A stretch of 64,000 bases of DNA from Gammaproteobacteria bacterium (GTDB lineage Bacteria; Pseudomonadota; Gammaproteobacteria; Ga0077536), in assembly GCA_021773835.1 (NCBI GenBank), contig JAJFJQ010000025.1, positions 1-64,000 of the forward strand. Reading direction: 5' to 3'. Below, in pieces: positions 18,714-27,937 of the stretch. The first letter of the stretch is position 1, and each line of letters begins with the position of its first letter. The translations under genes and the position numbers were made by a program. The notes under the pieces were generated by a model. The model had not been told where the DNA came from. It saw only the letters and a program-made list of their open reading frames with translations, and ran no database searches.

Positions 18714-19277
18714 ATGGCCAGACATGTGCGGTGGACCATGCTTCGGGGTCAGTTGATCGTGCTGATCGTGTTTGGTCTCGGGTGTTTTCCATCATGGGTT
18801 CAAAGTCAATCGCCACCACCGTGCAGTTTATCTGTACCGCCACCAGCTACGTCTGGTCCCATAGACCCGTACCATCCACTCGCGGATCGGGAAGACCCGC
18901 TGTACAAACTTGCGGAAACCGCCTTTTTTGCGAGCCGACCGATCGAGACTACATCTGTACCCGAACATCCGTTCCATCCGCTCGCGGATACGACGAGCGC
19001 GGAATTTCAAGTAGCGATGAATCATTACATTTCGGAAGCAACTAACGCTAACCCGGAATCAACGACTTCCGCCAATCCTTGGCACCCATTGGCTGATACT
19101 GAGAGCGACGAATTTAGGCAGCAGTTCGCGGCTTACAAGGCGGCAATAACGGCGGAACCAGTAGGAATTCGAAGCCCTTGGCATCCTCTCGCGGACCCGT
19201 CATCGGACAAATATAAGGCTGATATGGACGCGTATTTGAAGACGTTACCGTCTCTCGAGCCCGTCGACTGTTCGTGA
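18714..19277 (+). CDS. Secreted HPLAD-repeat protein, unknown function
   Basis: A 187-residue product with signal peptide to about residue 31. The mature protein is built of four repeats, each with a [YFW]HPLAD motif (at residues 53-58, 87-92, 123-128 and 156-161) followed by an acidic/serine turn and an amphipathic helix of the form EFQVAMNHYI or KYKADMDAYL. The unit length is about 33-36 residues. A Cys near the mature N-terminus and one at the C-terminus could pair. I do not know this family. It stands last in the row of secreted cargo genes, 12 bases before the IS3-family element. Confidence 0.75.
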   Translation: MARHVRWTMLRGQLIVLIVFGLGCFPSWVQSQSPPPCSLSVPPPATSGPIDPYHPLADREDPLYKLAETAFFASRPIETTSVPEHPFHPLADTTSAEFQVAMNHYISEATNANPESTTSANPWHPLADTESDEFRQQFAAYKAAITAEPVGIRSPWHPLADPSSDKYKADMDAYLKTLPSLEPVDCS

Positions 19278-19297
19278 TGTTCAGTTAGGTGTAGTGG

Positions 19298-20493
<1,196 letters not shown>

Positions 20494-20603
20494 TCAACGG
20501 TGATAATATCACCTACTATTAAGCGGCCAAATTAACTATGCCACTACATTAGTATTGCAACGCTCGGTGAGCGTGAGTTGGCTAAGTGGCAAGCTAATAT
20601 CCT

Positions 20604-21824
20604 CTAAACGGCGATTTCGTTTAGCGAAAGAACAGCGCTGAGCACGGATGTGATCAGCACTGCAACTATTACTCCTATCCCAACGATAAGACTCGGCTCG
20701 GCTATCGAGATCACACGGTCTAACAGCACTTTCGTTTCTTCGTCAATTGAGTCGCTAAGGGTTAGTAGTGCGCTATCGAGTTTTCCGCTAGCTTCGCCGG
20801 ATGCAACGACGGGTTTTACAAAATCCGGAAGGTATCGAATCGACTCAAGGGCCGATGCGAGTGGTTCTCCGTTTCTCACGCGCTCGATGACGTTATTGAT
20901 ATCCGTTCCCATAACGCGGTTAGTTACTGTTTGATGACTGATCCGCATGCCATCAACCAGCGGGATCCCGCTGGTTATTAGATTCGCAAGTGACCTGGTG
21001 AACCGTGCAAATTGAGTGGCAGCGATCAGTTCTGAGAGCATCGGGATCCGTAATAGTGCTTTATCGAGCGAATTGCGATTTGTCGGATCACGAAAATATT
21101 TCCGTAACAATAATATGATGCCGATCGTGCCCGCCACGATTCCTATCCAATAGGCCGATACAGCGTCACAGATTGTCAAGATTGCGAGCGTTAGAAACGG
21201 TAGTGCAGCCCCGGAATCTGCGAATAATTCACTAAATTTTGGCATCACGAAAACGGCTACGAAAAATAAGCTTAAGAGCGAAACGATAGCAAGTAAGGCA
21301 GGATAGGTAAGCGCGGCTATTATCGAGGCGCGGATGCGATAGGTCTCTTCACGATAGTCCGCGAGCCGAGCGAAGGCTTGGTCCAAACGACCACTGATCT
21401 CTCCAGCCTTAATCATGGCAATGTAAAATTGGTCAAAGTAGTCCAGTCGATTAGCCAGCACGGTCGATAATTCGCTACCGCCGCTGACGCTACGCTGGAT
21501 TGAGGCAATTAGGTCTTTTGCTAACGCACTTTGGTGGCCTTGTTGGAGTATCGTTAAGGCGTCGCCAAGTGGGATGCCAGTTTTTAACATGGTGGCCAAC
21601 TGTCGTGTGATCCGTGTGATCTCCTTGCTGCTTAGCTTGACCGAATTTCGGTTTGGTACGGTGAATCGTTTGTATATTCTAGACGATGAACGAGCCGGCG
21701 CTGTTTGAACAGGTAGTAACCCTTCAGCATGTAAATGGGCAACAACCGCATCGCGATCCGGCGCGTCAATTTCCCCACGCAGCGTTTTGCCGTTCTTTGC
21801 GATTGCACGGTAGCGAAACAGCAT
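20604..21824 (-). CDS. gspF: T2SS inner-membrane platform protein GspF
   Basis: A 406-residue polytopic protein with two T2SSF domains (about 70-190 and 270-395) and hydrophobic segments near 168-192, 215-245 and 375-400. Family motifs include LATMLKTGIPLGDALTI, MIKAGEISGRLD and VASGEASGKLD with the paired second-domain motif. The N-terminal part (MLFRYRAIAKNGKTLRGEID) is the usual GspF start. It begins 2 bases after gspE stops, so E and F are one transcription unit, on the strand opposite to gspG-D. About 12.7 kb separate it from gspD. Confidence 0.96.
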   Translation of the reverse strand: MLFRYRAIAKNGKTLRGEIDAPDRDAVVAHLHAEGLLPVQTAPARSSSRIYKRFTVPNRNSVKLSSKEITRITRQLATMLKTGIPLGDALTILQQGHQSALAKDLIASIQRSVSGGSELSTVLANRLDYFDQFYIAMIKAGEISGRLDQAFARLADYREETYRIRASIIAALTYPALLAIVSLLSLFFVAVFVMPKFSELFADSGAALPFLTLAILTICDAVSAYWIGIVAGTIGIILLLRKYFRDPTNRNSLDKALLRIPMLSELIAATQFARFTRSLANLITSGIPLVDGMRISHQTVTNRVMGTDINNVIERVRNGEPLASALESIRYLPDFVKPVVASGEASGKLDSALLTLSDSIDEETKVLLDRVISIAEPSLIVGIGVIVAVLITSVLSAVLSLNEIAV

Positions 21825-21826
21825 AT

Positions 21827-23560
21827 TTACGATTCGCTAGCGTCTTTGGCCAAGGTCGTGACGCGTGCCACTTCTTCTAATGAAGTGACGCCGGCAAGCA
21901 CCTTTGCCACGCCGTCCATCCCAAGCGAGATCATGCCTGCCGCTTTTGCAGCAGCTTGCAGGGTCTGCCCGTCGGCACCTGCCATAATCAGATCGCGGAT
22001 CGGATCTGACATATGCATGATTTCTGCAATAACACTTCGTCCCCGGTAGCCCGATTGATCGCAAGCCGGGCATTCGGTTGGCCGATATAGCAATGTCGAG
22101 CTAGCGACGAACTGTTCCGAGCCTAAAGCGAGGTCTGGGATTGTGGCTGGGTCAATTTTGTACTCCTCACGGCATTCAATACACAGGGTTCGTACGAGCC
22201 GTTGGGCGAGAATTGCACGGACGGTAGATGTCACTAAATAATTTTCAACACCCATATCGAGTAGACGCGTCATGCTGCTGCCAGCATCGTTAGTGTGCAA
22301 TGTCGATAGGACAAGGTGCCCAGTCAATGCAGATTGAATGGCGATACGAGAGGTGTCGAGGTCCCGCATTTCTCCGATCAAAATCACATCCGGATCTTGT
22401 CGGACAATTGAGCGTAGCGCCCGTGCAAAATCGAGCCCAATTTGGGGTTTAACTTGTAGTTGATTGATACCGTCAATCTGATATTCAACGGGATCTTCAA
22501 CCGTTAATATTTTGCGCGTTGGTGAGTTAAGTTGCTGTAATGCCGCATATAGTGTCGTTGTTTTTCCGCTGCCGGTCGGACCGGTCGCTAGGAATATTCC
22601 AGTAGTCTCGGACAGTGCACGTTGCAATCCATCGAATACGTATGTTGAGAAACCAATATCTTCAAGATCCAACACGACCGAGGTACTGTCTAATATCCGC
22701 ATCACAACACTCTCGCCGTGAACCGTGGGAAAGGTTGAAATCCTAAGATCTATCGACCGGCCGTCATGCTGAAACCGGATCCGACCGTCCTGCGGTAGTC
22801 GCCGTTCGGCAATGTCGAGACCGCTCATTAATTTGATGCGCGAGGTGATTGGGGCAGCTTGGGAAATGGGCGGAGACTCAACATCCTTTAGGACGCCATC
22901 TATCCGATAACGAACCGCCAATCGTTGATCGAACGGCTCTACGTGGATATCTGACGCCCGTGCGTCGATGGCACGAGCAATTAGTAGATTCACGAGCCGG
23001 ACGATCGGGGCTTCGGCAGCCATATCTCGAAGACGTTCGATTTCTCTGCCATCTTCAGCGTCTTCAATAACAGAGATCTCGCCGACGATCCGAGTAACAC
23101 TGGATTGGTGTAGCCCCTCCAGCTGATCGATCAGGGCGTCGATTTCCTGGCGAGTCGCGATAATCAGTTTGGTGGATTTGCCCGTTGCGACTTCTACCGA
23201 CTGGATTGCAAACCGGTCTTCGGGGTCGACCAGCGCGATGGTGAGTTCCGTGTCAGAGCGACCGATAGGGCAGATACTTGATTGGCGCAAAAACGCCAGC
23301 GGCAGTTCCGTGTCACCGAGCGGTGTTACGGATCCGGTATTAGAGAGAAGTGAAAGCTCGTGGCAGGTAGCAAATGCGGTAGCGAGGTCCGACTCAGATA
23401 TGAACCCGAGTCGCACCAACAAGGGGCCAAGAGACGAGTCATCGGGATCTGCAACCTTCCGAGCCTGTTCCAGATTTTCCGTTTGGAGTTGTCCCGACTC
23501 GACTAGGTAGCTCTCAATCATTGTCACAATCGACGTCCCTGAGTTGCTTACGTTTGGCAC
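21827..23560 (-). CDS. gspE: T2SS secretion ATPase GspE
   Basis: Hexameric cytoplasmic ATPase driving pseudopilus assembly (577 residues). An N-terminal GspE-type domain (about 15-150) is followed by the ATPase core: RASDIHVEP, Walker A GPTGSGKTTTLYAA, Asp box and Walker B ILIGEMRD, His box GHLVLSTLHTNDA. The tetracysteine zinc motif is present as CIEC and CPAC near residues 490-530. The GTG at 23560 gives the longest protein; an ATG at 23521 is an alternative and neither has a strong ribosome site. About 295 bp of spacer without a clear gene separates it from MITE copy 2. Confidence 0.95.
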   Translation of the reverse strand: MPNVSNSGTSIVTMIESYLVESGQLQTENLEQARKVADPDDSSLGPLLVRLGFISESDLATAFATCHELSLLSNTGSVTPLGDTELPLAFLRQSSICPIGRSDTELTIALVDPEDRFAIQSVEVATGKSTKLIIATRQEIDALIDQLEGLHQSSVTRIVGEISVIEDAEDGREIERLRDMAAEAPIVRLVNLLIARAIDARASDIHVEPFDQRLAVRYRIDGVLKDVESPPISQAAPITSRIKLMSGLDIAERRLPQDGRIRFQHDGRSIDLRISTFPTVHGESVVMRILDSTSVVLDLEDIGFSTYVFDGLQRALSETTGIFLATGPTGSGKTTTLYAALQQLNSPTRKILTVEDPVEYQIDGINQLQVKPQIGLDFARALRSIVRQDPDVILIGEMRDLDTSRIAIQSALTGHLVLSTLHTNDAGSSMTRLLDMGVENYLVTSTVRAILAQRLVRTLCIECREEYKIDPATIPDLALGSEQFVASSTLLYRPTECPACDQSGYRGRSVIAEIMHMSDPIRDLIMAGADGQTLQAAAKAAGMISLGMDGVAKVLAGVTSLEEVARVTTLAKDASES

Positions 23561-23855
23561 CGATAGCCAATCCGTTATATGTCTGTAATTCTAGCATTTG
23601 CTAGAGGGACAGACAGTCAAGGATGTCGAAGATTGGGTACACAACTTCCGAAATTCCTGTCTAAAGTTGACAGCTGAACCCGGACGGTAATCGAAGGTAG
23701 TCGCGGCACACTCTTGACCAGGTAAAGCGTGAACGGCGCCACGTTTTGCCAGCGGAATCTTTGTTGAATTTAGATTTAAGCCCCTTTTATTTTGTCGCAG
23801 TGTTGGAAGCCGGCACATGACATCAACATCGACCCGGCCCTTTTGGCCCCCCACC

Positions 23856-24006
23856 TGTTGATTTGCACGTTCGATTGATCCACCAGTTGCATCGAATTTT
23901 GATCCAGCATTTGATCTTTGACGGCCGGAAATAGTACATCTGCGGTGGATCAAATATTAAATGCAAATACCCTTGAAAACGGATCAATCGAAGGTGCAAA
24001 TCAGCA
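23856..24006. repeat. MITE-like element, copy 2 (complete, 151 bp)
   Basis: Complete element with 26-bp terminal inverted repeats (24 of 26 match) starting TGTTGATTTGCACGTTCGAT and ending with the inverted form. It is in the same orientation as copy 1 and differs from it at 3 of 140 shared positions. Its right end abuts an IS481-type transposase reading frame exactly at the codons for WGAPK, whose normal continuation is lost. The similarity of the flanking C-rich string on the left to the transposase codons on the right suggests a more complex join than a simple insertion. Confidence 0.85.
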
Positions 24007-24285
24007 CTTGGGGGCACCCCAGGTCCGATGGTCTCGTTTGAGTTTCAAGATCGCCTTTTCGATCTGGAATGGCAATTTATTGGGATGCCGGTGCGGACTT
24101 TTTGGTTTGTCCTCGAGACCGCTGAGTCCCTCGTCCTTATATCGATTGAAGATCTTGTAGCCGGTTTTCCGGGAGATCCCAAAGTCACGGCACACGGTCG
24201 CCATTTTATCGCCATCGAGTAGGCGCGCTACAAAACGAAGACGTTCATCCATACGATTACACTCTTTCCAGGGCATCTGAGACAC
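24007..24285 (-). pseudogene. IS481-family transposase, N-terminal fragment
   Basis: The frame encodes MPWKECNRMDERLRFVARLL, then a helix-turn-helix with FGISRKTGYKIFNRYKD and RHPNKLPFQIEKAIL, ending at RTWGAPK. This is the conserved N-terminal HTH region of IS481 transposases. After the Lys codon the frame runs into the MITE and stops within two codons. The DDE domain is absent, so the gene is dead. Confidence 0.9.
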
Positions 24286-24344
24286 TCCCCAAATGCCGAA
24301 TTGTGTAACCTATGTGCCCGGAATATCTTGTAACCTATCTGTCA
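24007..24344 (-). mobile_element. IS481-family element, 5' remnant
   Basis: The outer end reads, on the minus strand, TGACAGATAGGTTACA, then a second CATAGGTTACAC, a doubled GGTTACA-type terminus as seen in IS481-family ends. It is followed by an untranslated leader and the transposase start. Only this 5' third remains; the catalytic two thirds and the other terminus are missing beyond the MITE. Confidence 0.7.
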
Positions 24345-24783
24345 GGAAGGACAGAAAATGCCCGGTACGTAGTACTGGGCATTTTTGTTTTAACTCGCTG
24401 ATCCAGGAATTGAACCGGAGAAGTAGGTTCACGGAGCCACTGAAAGTGGCGGAGAACAACGTCGCATACATGCGACGTTGGCCCGAAGGGCGAGGTCACA
24501 AAGTGACCGAGTAAATCCTGTCTCCCCGATCATTGACACAAAAATTCCTGGTACATTGCACCGGGCTTTTTTGTCAATCTGGCTGCCCAGGACAAGACCG
24601 GCTAAGTGGAAAAAGGCTTAGCTACGCTGCGCGAATTCAGCGAAGCGTTTTTTCGCAACCCGTATTCTTCAACAACCTACGTCGCAATCGTTCGAGTTGC
24701 GTGGACGCATCATCTGCTCAAGGTTGAGGGGATGGCAATCCTGCCATAGTCTGTAGGTTAATCGATCGATAACGGAGAACATT
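24345..24783. other. Hairpin-rich spacer
   Basis: This 439-bp stretch has no gene but an unusual row of short perfect hairpins: GCCACT-GAAA-GTGGC near 24440, AACGTCGCAT-AC-ATGCGACGTT at 24460-24481, GCCC-GAA-GGGC near 24481, and GGTCAC-AAA-GTGACC near 24494. These are followed by a larger imperfect inverted repeat at 24532-24578 (ATTGACA outer arms, A and T runs inside) and ATGGCA-ATCC-TGCCAT near 24731. No tRNA could be folded from it. It may be a decayed element end or a structured RNA. Confidence 0.5.
24355..24390. terminator. Rho-independent terminator, possibly bidirectional
   Basis: Stem AAAATGCCCGGTAC (24355-24368), loop GTA, stem GTACTGGGCATTTT (24372-24385), with one G-T pair, then a T-rich tail. 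A-run and T-run flank the stem on both sides, so it could stop transcripts from either direction. It sits just outside the IS481 remnant. Confidence 0.75.
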
Positions 24784-25185
24784 ATGACCATTAACAAAGA
24801 ACCCAAGAATTTTGGCGTCCCGTGGGAGGAAGGCTACGGCTACTCACAGGCAGTGAAAGTGAAGGACTTCATTTTTGTGTCGGGGCAGGTGAGCCACGAC
24901 GATGAGGGGAACATTCTCGGCGTCGGTGATTTCGAAGCGCAAATGCGCAATGCCTACGCGAACGTCCAGAAAATGTTGGCTCAATATGGCGCGTCAATGG
25001 ATCACGTCGTAGAAGATACGCTCTATGTTACTGACATGGAGGCGGCGATGGCTGTCGCGGGCACGGTACGCGAAGATTTCTATGGTGACAGCGACCGCTC
25101 CGCAAGCACAATTGTTGAAATCAATCGCCTCGCGCTGCCGGAATGGATGATTGAGATTAAGTGTGTCGCATTGGCACCTGATTAA
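24784..25185 (+). CDS. RidA/YjgF-family protein
   Basis: A 133-residue protein of the RidA (YER057c/UK114) superfamily, whose best-known members hydrolyse reactive enamine/imine intermediates as trimers. Visible landmarks: YSQAVKVKDFIFVSGQV, the long helix FEAQMRNAYANVQKMLAQYG, VVEDTLYVTDM and the C-terminal RLALPEWMIEIKCVA. The Arg that binds carboxylates in canonical RidA lies in an IVEINRLALP-like context where the archetype has ARV-LP; this points to a Rid subfamily other than RidA itself. AACGGAGAAC lies just before the ATG. It is monocistronic as far as can be seen. Confidence 0.88.
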   Translation: MTINKEPKNFGVPWEEGYGYSQAVKVKDFIFVSGQVSHDDEGNILGVGDFEAQMRNAYANVQKMLAQYGASMDHVVEDTLYVTDMEAAMAVAGTVREDFYGDSDRSASTIVEINRLALPEWMIEIKCVALAPD

Positions 25186-25197
25186 ATTCCAAAGCGT

Positions 25198-25370
25198 GAT
25201 TAAAGGACTCCCAGAGAAACCAAGAAACGAAGGACAGACCACGTTTACCGCAGGCAGGCGAATTATCAAACAGACTAGAACGGCGTGAGCACCGTTTAGC
25301 TGATCAAAACCCAATGTTGCATGTCGACTGGTTGAAAAACAGCCGTTCGCGATCCTTCAAACTTTGAAAT
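25198..25370. repeat. Interspersed repeat, copy A
   Basis: The core GGACAGACCACGTTTACCGC at 25232 and about 130 further bases (TATCAA-CA, GCACCGTT, AACCCAATGTTGCATG, AACAGCCGTTCGC, TTCAAACTTT) recur in copies B and C downstream. Copy A is the most decayed and is the mirror partner of copy B around the beta-barrel/FecR-like gene pair. Confidence 0.75.
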
Positions 25371-25390
25371 GCAATATCACCGGCAGCGTC

Positions 25391-26257
25391 TCAGTAGCGG
25401 TGTTTCAAGCTTAGCGACAGATTCCACTCTCGCCATTGGTTGTCACCGTCTGCTTGCGTCGTGGAATGGTGGGCGGCGACATCGAGTACGGTGCGTTTCG
25501 ACAAGGAATACTTCGACCCGAGGCGCAAAGTATGAAGTTCGCCGCCGAGCCGCCAGGCAACGTTGGCGGGGCCGAACACCCGGTCTGGGGTACGAACGCG
25601 AGAGACACGCAATTTCTGTGCGCGAGGCGCGCCGGTGACGACGTCGCCCTCGAGCAAGTCATATTTGAGGTAGATGCCAAGCCGGTTCGTCACGGCGTAT
25701 TCGCCGACCGCATGGAACACGCGCTGATGCAGCTCGAACACCTGGGTTTTACTCGCATCGCGATCACTAACCGTATAGCCAAGCCGGGTCGCAATCCTAT
25801 CGGTTAAGCGCTGGCCGGCCTCGAGGCGTACGCTCGTGACGTTGCCGTCACGAATGTCGCTTGCTGCAAATTCTAGAAGATTAAATGCGCCGGTCAGCGC
25901 AAGCCACGGCCGGTTGAAACCGCGGATCGGTTGGATCAGGTACGTGAGCGAGGTTTTTGCGCGAACCCTGTCGAGATCGCCAAAATTGGTGTGCAGATCG
26001 GCGTCGATCCTAGCGTTTGCGATGAACCCGTGATTATTACCGAGTTGCCGCCGATAGCCGAGGGCGCCGCCCAGCGAGAAAATACCATCGCCTTCGCGCA
26101 GGCTATCGCGCTCGGAACGGTTCACGTTATCGTTGTAGCGGAACGCTGCGACCGCGTCGATTGTCGTATCAGCATACGCTTGTGCCATCCCTCCCGCCAG
26201 CAGAGCGGTATACACTGCAATGTGGACGAAAGTGCTTCCTGATGGCGAATTTGGCAT
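25391..26257 (-). CDS. Outer-membrane beta-barrel protein
   Basis: A 288-residue product with signal peptide ending AYA/DT near residue 30. The rest is a run of alternating amphipathic strands (for example GGALGYRRQLG, FIANARIDADLHTN, SVRLEAGQRLTDRIATRLGY, TNRLGIYLKYDLL) ending in SLSLKHRY with the C-terminal aromatic residue used for barrel assembly. About 12 strands can be counted. It is divergently transcribed from the FecR-like gene, a pairing I have seen for this kind of barrel. The cargo or substrate is unknown. Confidence 0.75.
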   Translation of the reverse strand: MPNSPSGSTFVHIAVYTALLAGGMAQAYADTTIDAVAAFRYNDNVNRSERDSLREGDGIFSLGGALGYRRQLGNNHGFIANARIDADLHTNFGDLDRVRAKTSLTYLIQPIRGFNRPWLALTGAFNLLEFAASDIRDGNVTSVRLEAGQRLTDRIATRLGYTVSDRDASKTQVFELHQRVFHAVGEYAVTNRLGIYLKYDLLEGDVVTGAPRAQKLRVSRVRTPDRVFGPANVAWRLGGELHTLRLGSKYSLSKRTVLDVAAHHSTTQADGDNQWREWNLSLSLKHRY

Positions 26258-26355
26258 TTAGAACAGCATCTAGAATTTAATATAAATAACTAATATTACC
26301 TGTTGAATTATATATCATATTAAGTTGTACTTCAGGTTAATTATGGGAGAAAGCC
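26258..26355. promoter_or_regulatory. Divergent AT-rich promoter region
   Basis: The 98 bp between the two divergent starts are strongly AT-rich (AATATAAATAACTAATATTA, ATTATATATCATATTAAG), in contrast to both genes. GGGAGAAAG directly precedes the + strand ATG. It must hold both promoters; individual boxes cannot be assigned with certainty. Confidence 0.5.
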
Positions 26356-27102
26356 ATGTCCATTTTGGTCCCGCGTTATTTCAAAGAAGACATTGACCCA
26401 CGCCGCCGCGGCCTACTCATTGCCGCCCTTGAAGCCGGCCTGCTCGGCCCGAGCCTGGCACTTCTTACGAGCGAACCTGCCGATGCGGCACTACTCGGCA
26501 ATGCCCCAGGCAAGATGCCGGCCGGTCGTAGCATCTATCTACTCGAAGGTGCAGCAACGGTGAATGGTGCCGACGCAAGCATCGGGACGATCATCAAGCC
26601 GGGCGACATCGTGGAAACGTCGAATGCCAGCCGGATGATTTTTGTCGACCGTGGGAACGCCCATATTCTGCGCGAGAATGCGCGGGTCGAACTGCCAGGC
26701 GCGAGCGATACGGCCAACGTACTGCGCGTCGTGACCGGTGTTCTTCTGTCAGTATTTGGCCGGCGAAAACGTCGACTTGTGACGGCTACGGCGACCGTTG
26801 GAATACGTGGAACGGGTGTCTATATTGAATCAGATCCCGAAGAGTCCTATATCTGTACGTGCTACGGCACGGCGGATCTGATCCCCTACGGATCCGAGGA
26901 AGTGGAAGAAACTGTGATATCCGAGCACCACGACGAACCGCGCTACGCCTTACGTGAAGCGCAAACCGGTAAACGTTTCCGTCGCGCCCCGTTCAAAAAT
27001 CACACGGATCTCGAACTCGCCTTAATCGAAAGCCTTGTTGGCCGGGTGCCACCATTTTCGTTTACGCTCGACCAGTTCGATTCGCCGACGAACTCCTATT
27101 GA
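26356..27102 (+). CDS. FecR-domain periplasmic protein
   Basis: A 248-residue protein. The N-terminus has an Arg-rich DPRRRGLLIAAL followed by a hydrophobic segment, so it may use the Tat route or stay anchored. The FecR-type beta domain spans about 50-165 (a small-peptide/SH3-like fold: SIYLLEGAATVNG, IKPGDIVETSNASRMIFV, TATATVGIRGTGVYIES). A second part has SYICTCYGTADL with two Cys and the motif SEHHDEPRYAL, typical of a FecR subclass in proteobacteria. It probably acts with the divergent barrel; the ligand is unknown. Confidence 0.8.
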   Translation: MSILVPRYFKEDIDPRRRGLLIAALEAGLLGPSLALLTSEPADAALLGNAPGKMPAGRSIYLLEGAATVNGADASIGTIIKPGDIVETSNASRMIFVDRGNAHILRENARVELPGASDTANVLRVVTGVLLSVFGRRKRRLVTATATVGIRGTGVYIESDPEESYICTCYGTADLIPYGSEEVEETVISEHHDEPRYALREAQTGKRFRRAPFKNHTDLELALIESLVGRVPPFSFTLDQFDSPTNSY

Positions 27103-27106
27103 CGCT

Positions 27107-27305
27107 GTTGGGAGAGAAACCAGGGACAGACCACGTTTACCGTAGGCAAGCGAATAATCAAACACGTTAGAACGCTCTAGGCACCGTTCTGCTAACCAAA
27201 ACCCAATGTTGAATGTCGGCTTGTTAAAAGGCAGCCGTTCGCTACGCTTCAAACTTTCGACGAGATCGGCCATAAATCGCTGGTCGAGAGGCAAAATAAA
27301 ACTCC
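27107..27305. repeat. Interspersed repeat, copy B
   Basis: Starts GAGAAACCAGGGACAGACCA and carries the same ordered blocks as copies A and C, continuing further with TCGGCCATAAATCGCTGGTC and GAGAGGCAAAATAAAA. Copies B and C are tandem, with a unit of about 237 bp. On the minus strand both stay open and would encode a repeated MADxVExLKxSERLxFNKP-type segment, but copy A is full of stops, so I treat the unit as non-coding or a decayed gene end. Confidence 0.8.
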
Positions 27306-27342
27306 CAGCGAGAGCGAGGCCCCCGAAAAATTGTGCGGCCCC

Positions 27343-27540
27343 GTTACTCCGGGAAACGGGGGACAGACCACGTTTACCGCAGGCAAGCGAACTATCAAGC
27401 ACGATAGAACGATGTGGGCGCCGCTCTGCTAGTAAGAGTCCAATGCTGCATGCCGGCTTGTTGAAAAGCAGCCGCTCGCTAAGCTTCAAACGTTCGACGC
27501 GGTCGGCCATAAACCTCGGTCGAGAGGCAAAATAAAATTC
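27343..27540. repeat. Interspersed repeat, copy C
   Basis: Third copy, core GGACAGACCACGTTTACCGC at 27361, ending GAGAGGCAAAATAAAATTC like copy B. It is the copy closest to the shared consensus. No terminal inverted repeat or target duplication was found for the unit. Confidence 0.8.
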
Positions 27541-27937
27541 GAAACGAGCGCTGGTCTCCAGGTATATAAGTGCGCCCCTTTACTGGCAGCGCTCACCGAA
27601 GGCTCGATTACAAAACACGTTTTCAGGTCGAACGGGAATACCCCCCGGCGCTTGATTCAACCGTTTGGAAGGTCCGCGGCAGCCCAACCGGTGTTGGTAT
27701 AATGCATACAGACACCAGATTGCGTGAACGAACGTCTACTTTGGCCATTTTCATTAAGTTCGGCCCTCACATTTGTATCTTAGTCACCGTTGGCATCCCT
27801 TGAATTCGGAATCTTGCAGACGCAGCGCTTATCGTCACAGACAGTAACAATTAATTACAGGCTGGCGTCCAGAATCGATCGAAGTTACAGTTTTCCGGGC
27901 TGGCCATGTGGTAACGTCACGCCCATGGATATTGACC
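27541..27937. other. Spacer before the HupE-like gene
   Basis: About 400 bp. A short open frame at 27570-27803 has no ribosome site or recognisable motif. I see no hairpin of note. It must contain the promoter of the HupE/UreJ-like gene. Confidence 0.4.

Noticed and set aside
24400..24600. tRNA gene or tRNA-linked attachment site
   Set aside because: A string like GATCCAGGAATTGAACCGG recalls a tRNA 3' part, but no cloverleaf, anticodon arm or CCA-proximal pairing can be formed.
27022..27510. 162-codon minus-strand frame as a gene
   Set aside because: It is made of two tandem copies of the intergenic repeat and the end of the FecR-like gene; the third repeat copy is full of stops, so coding is not conserved.
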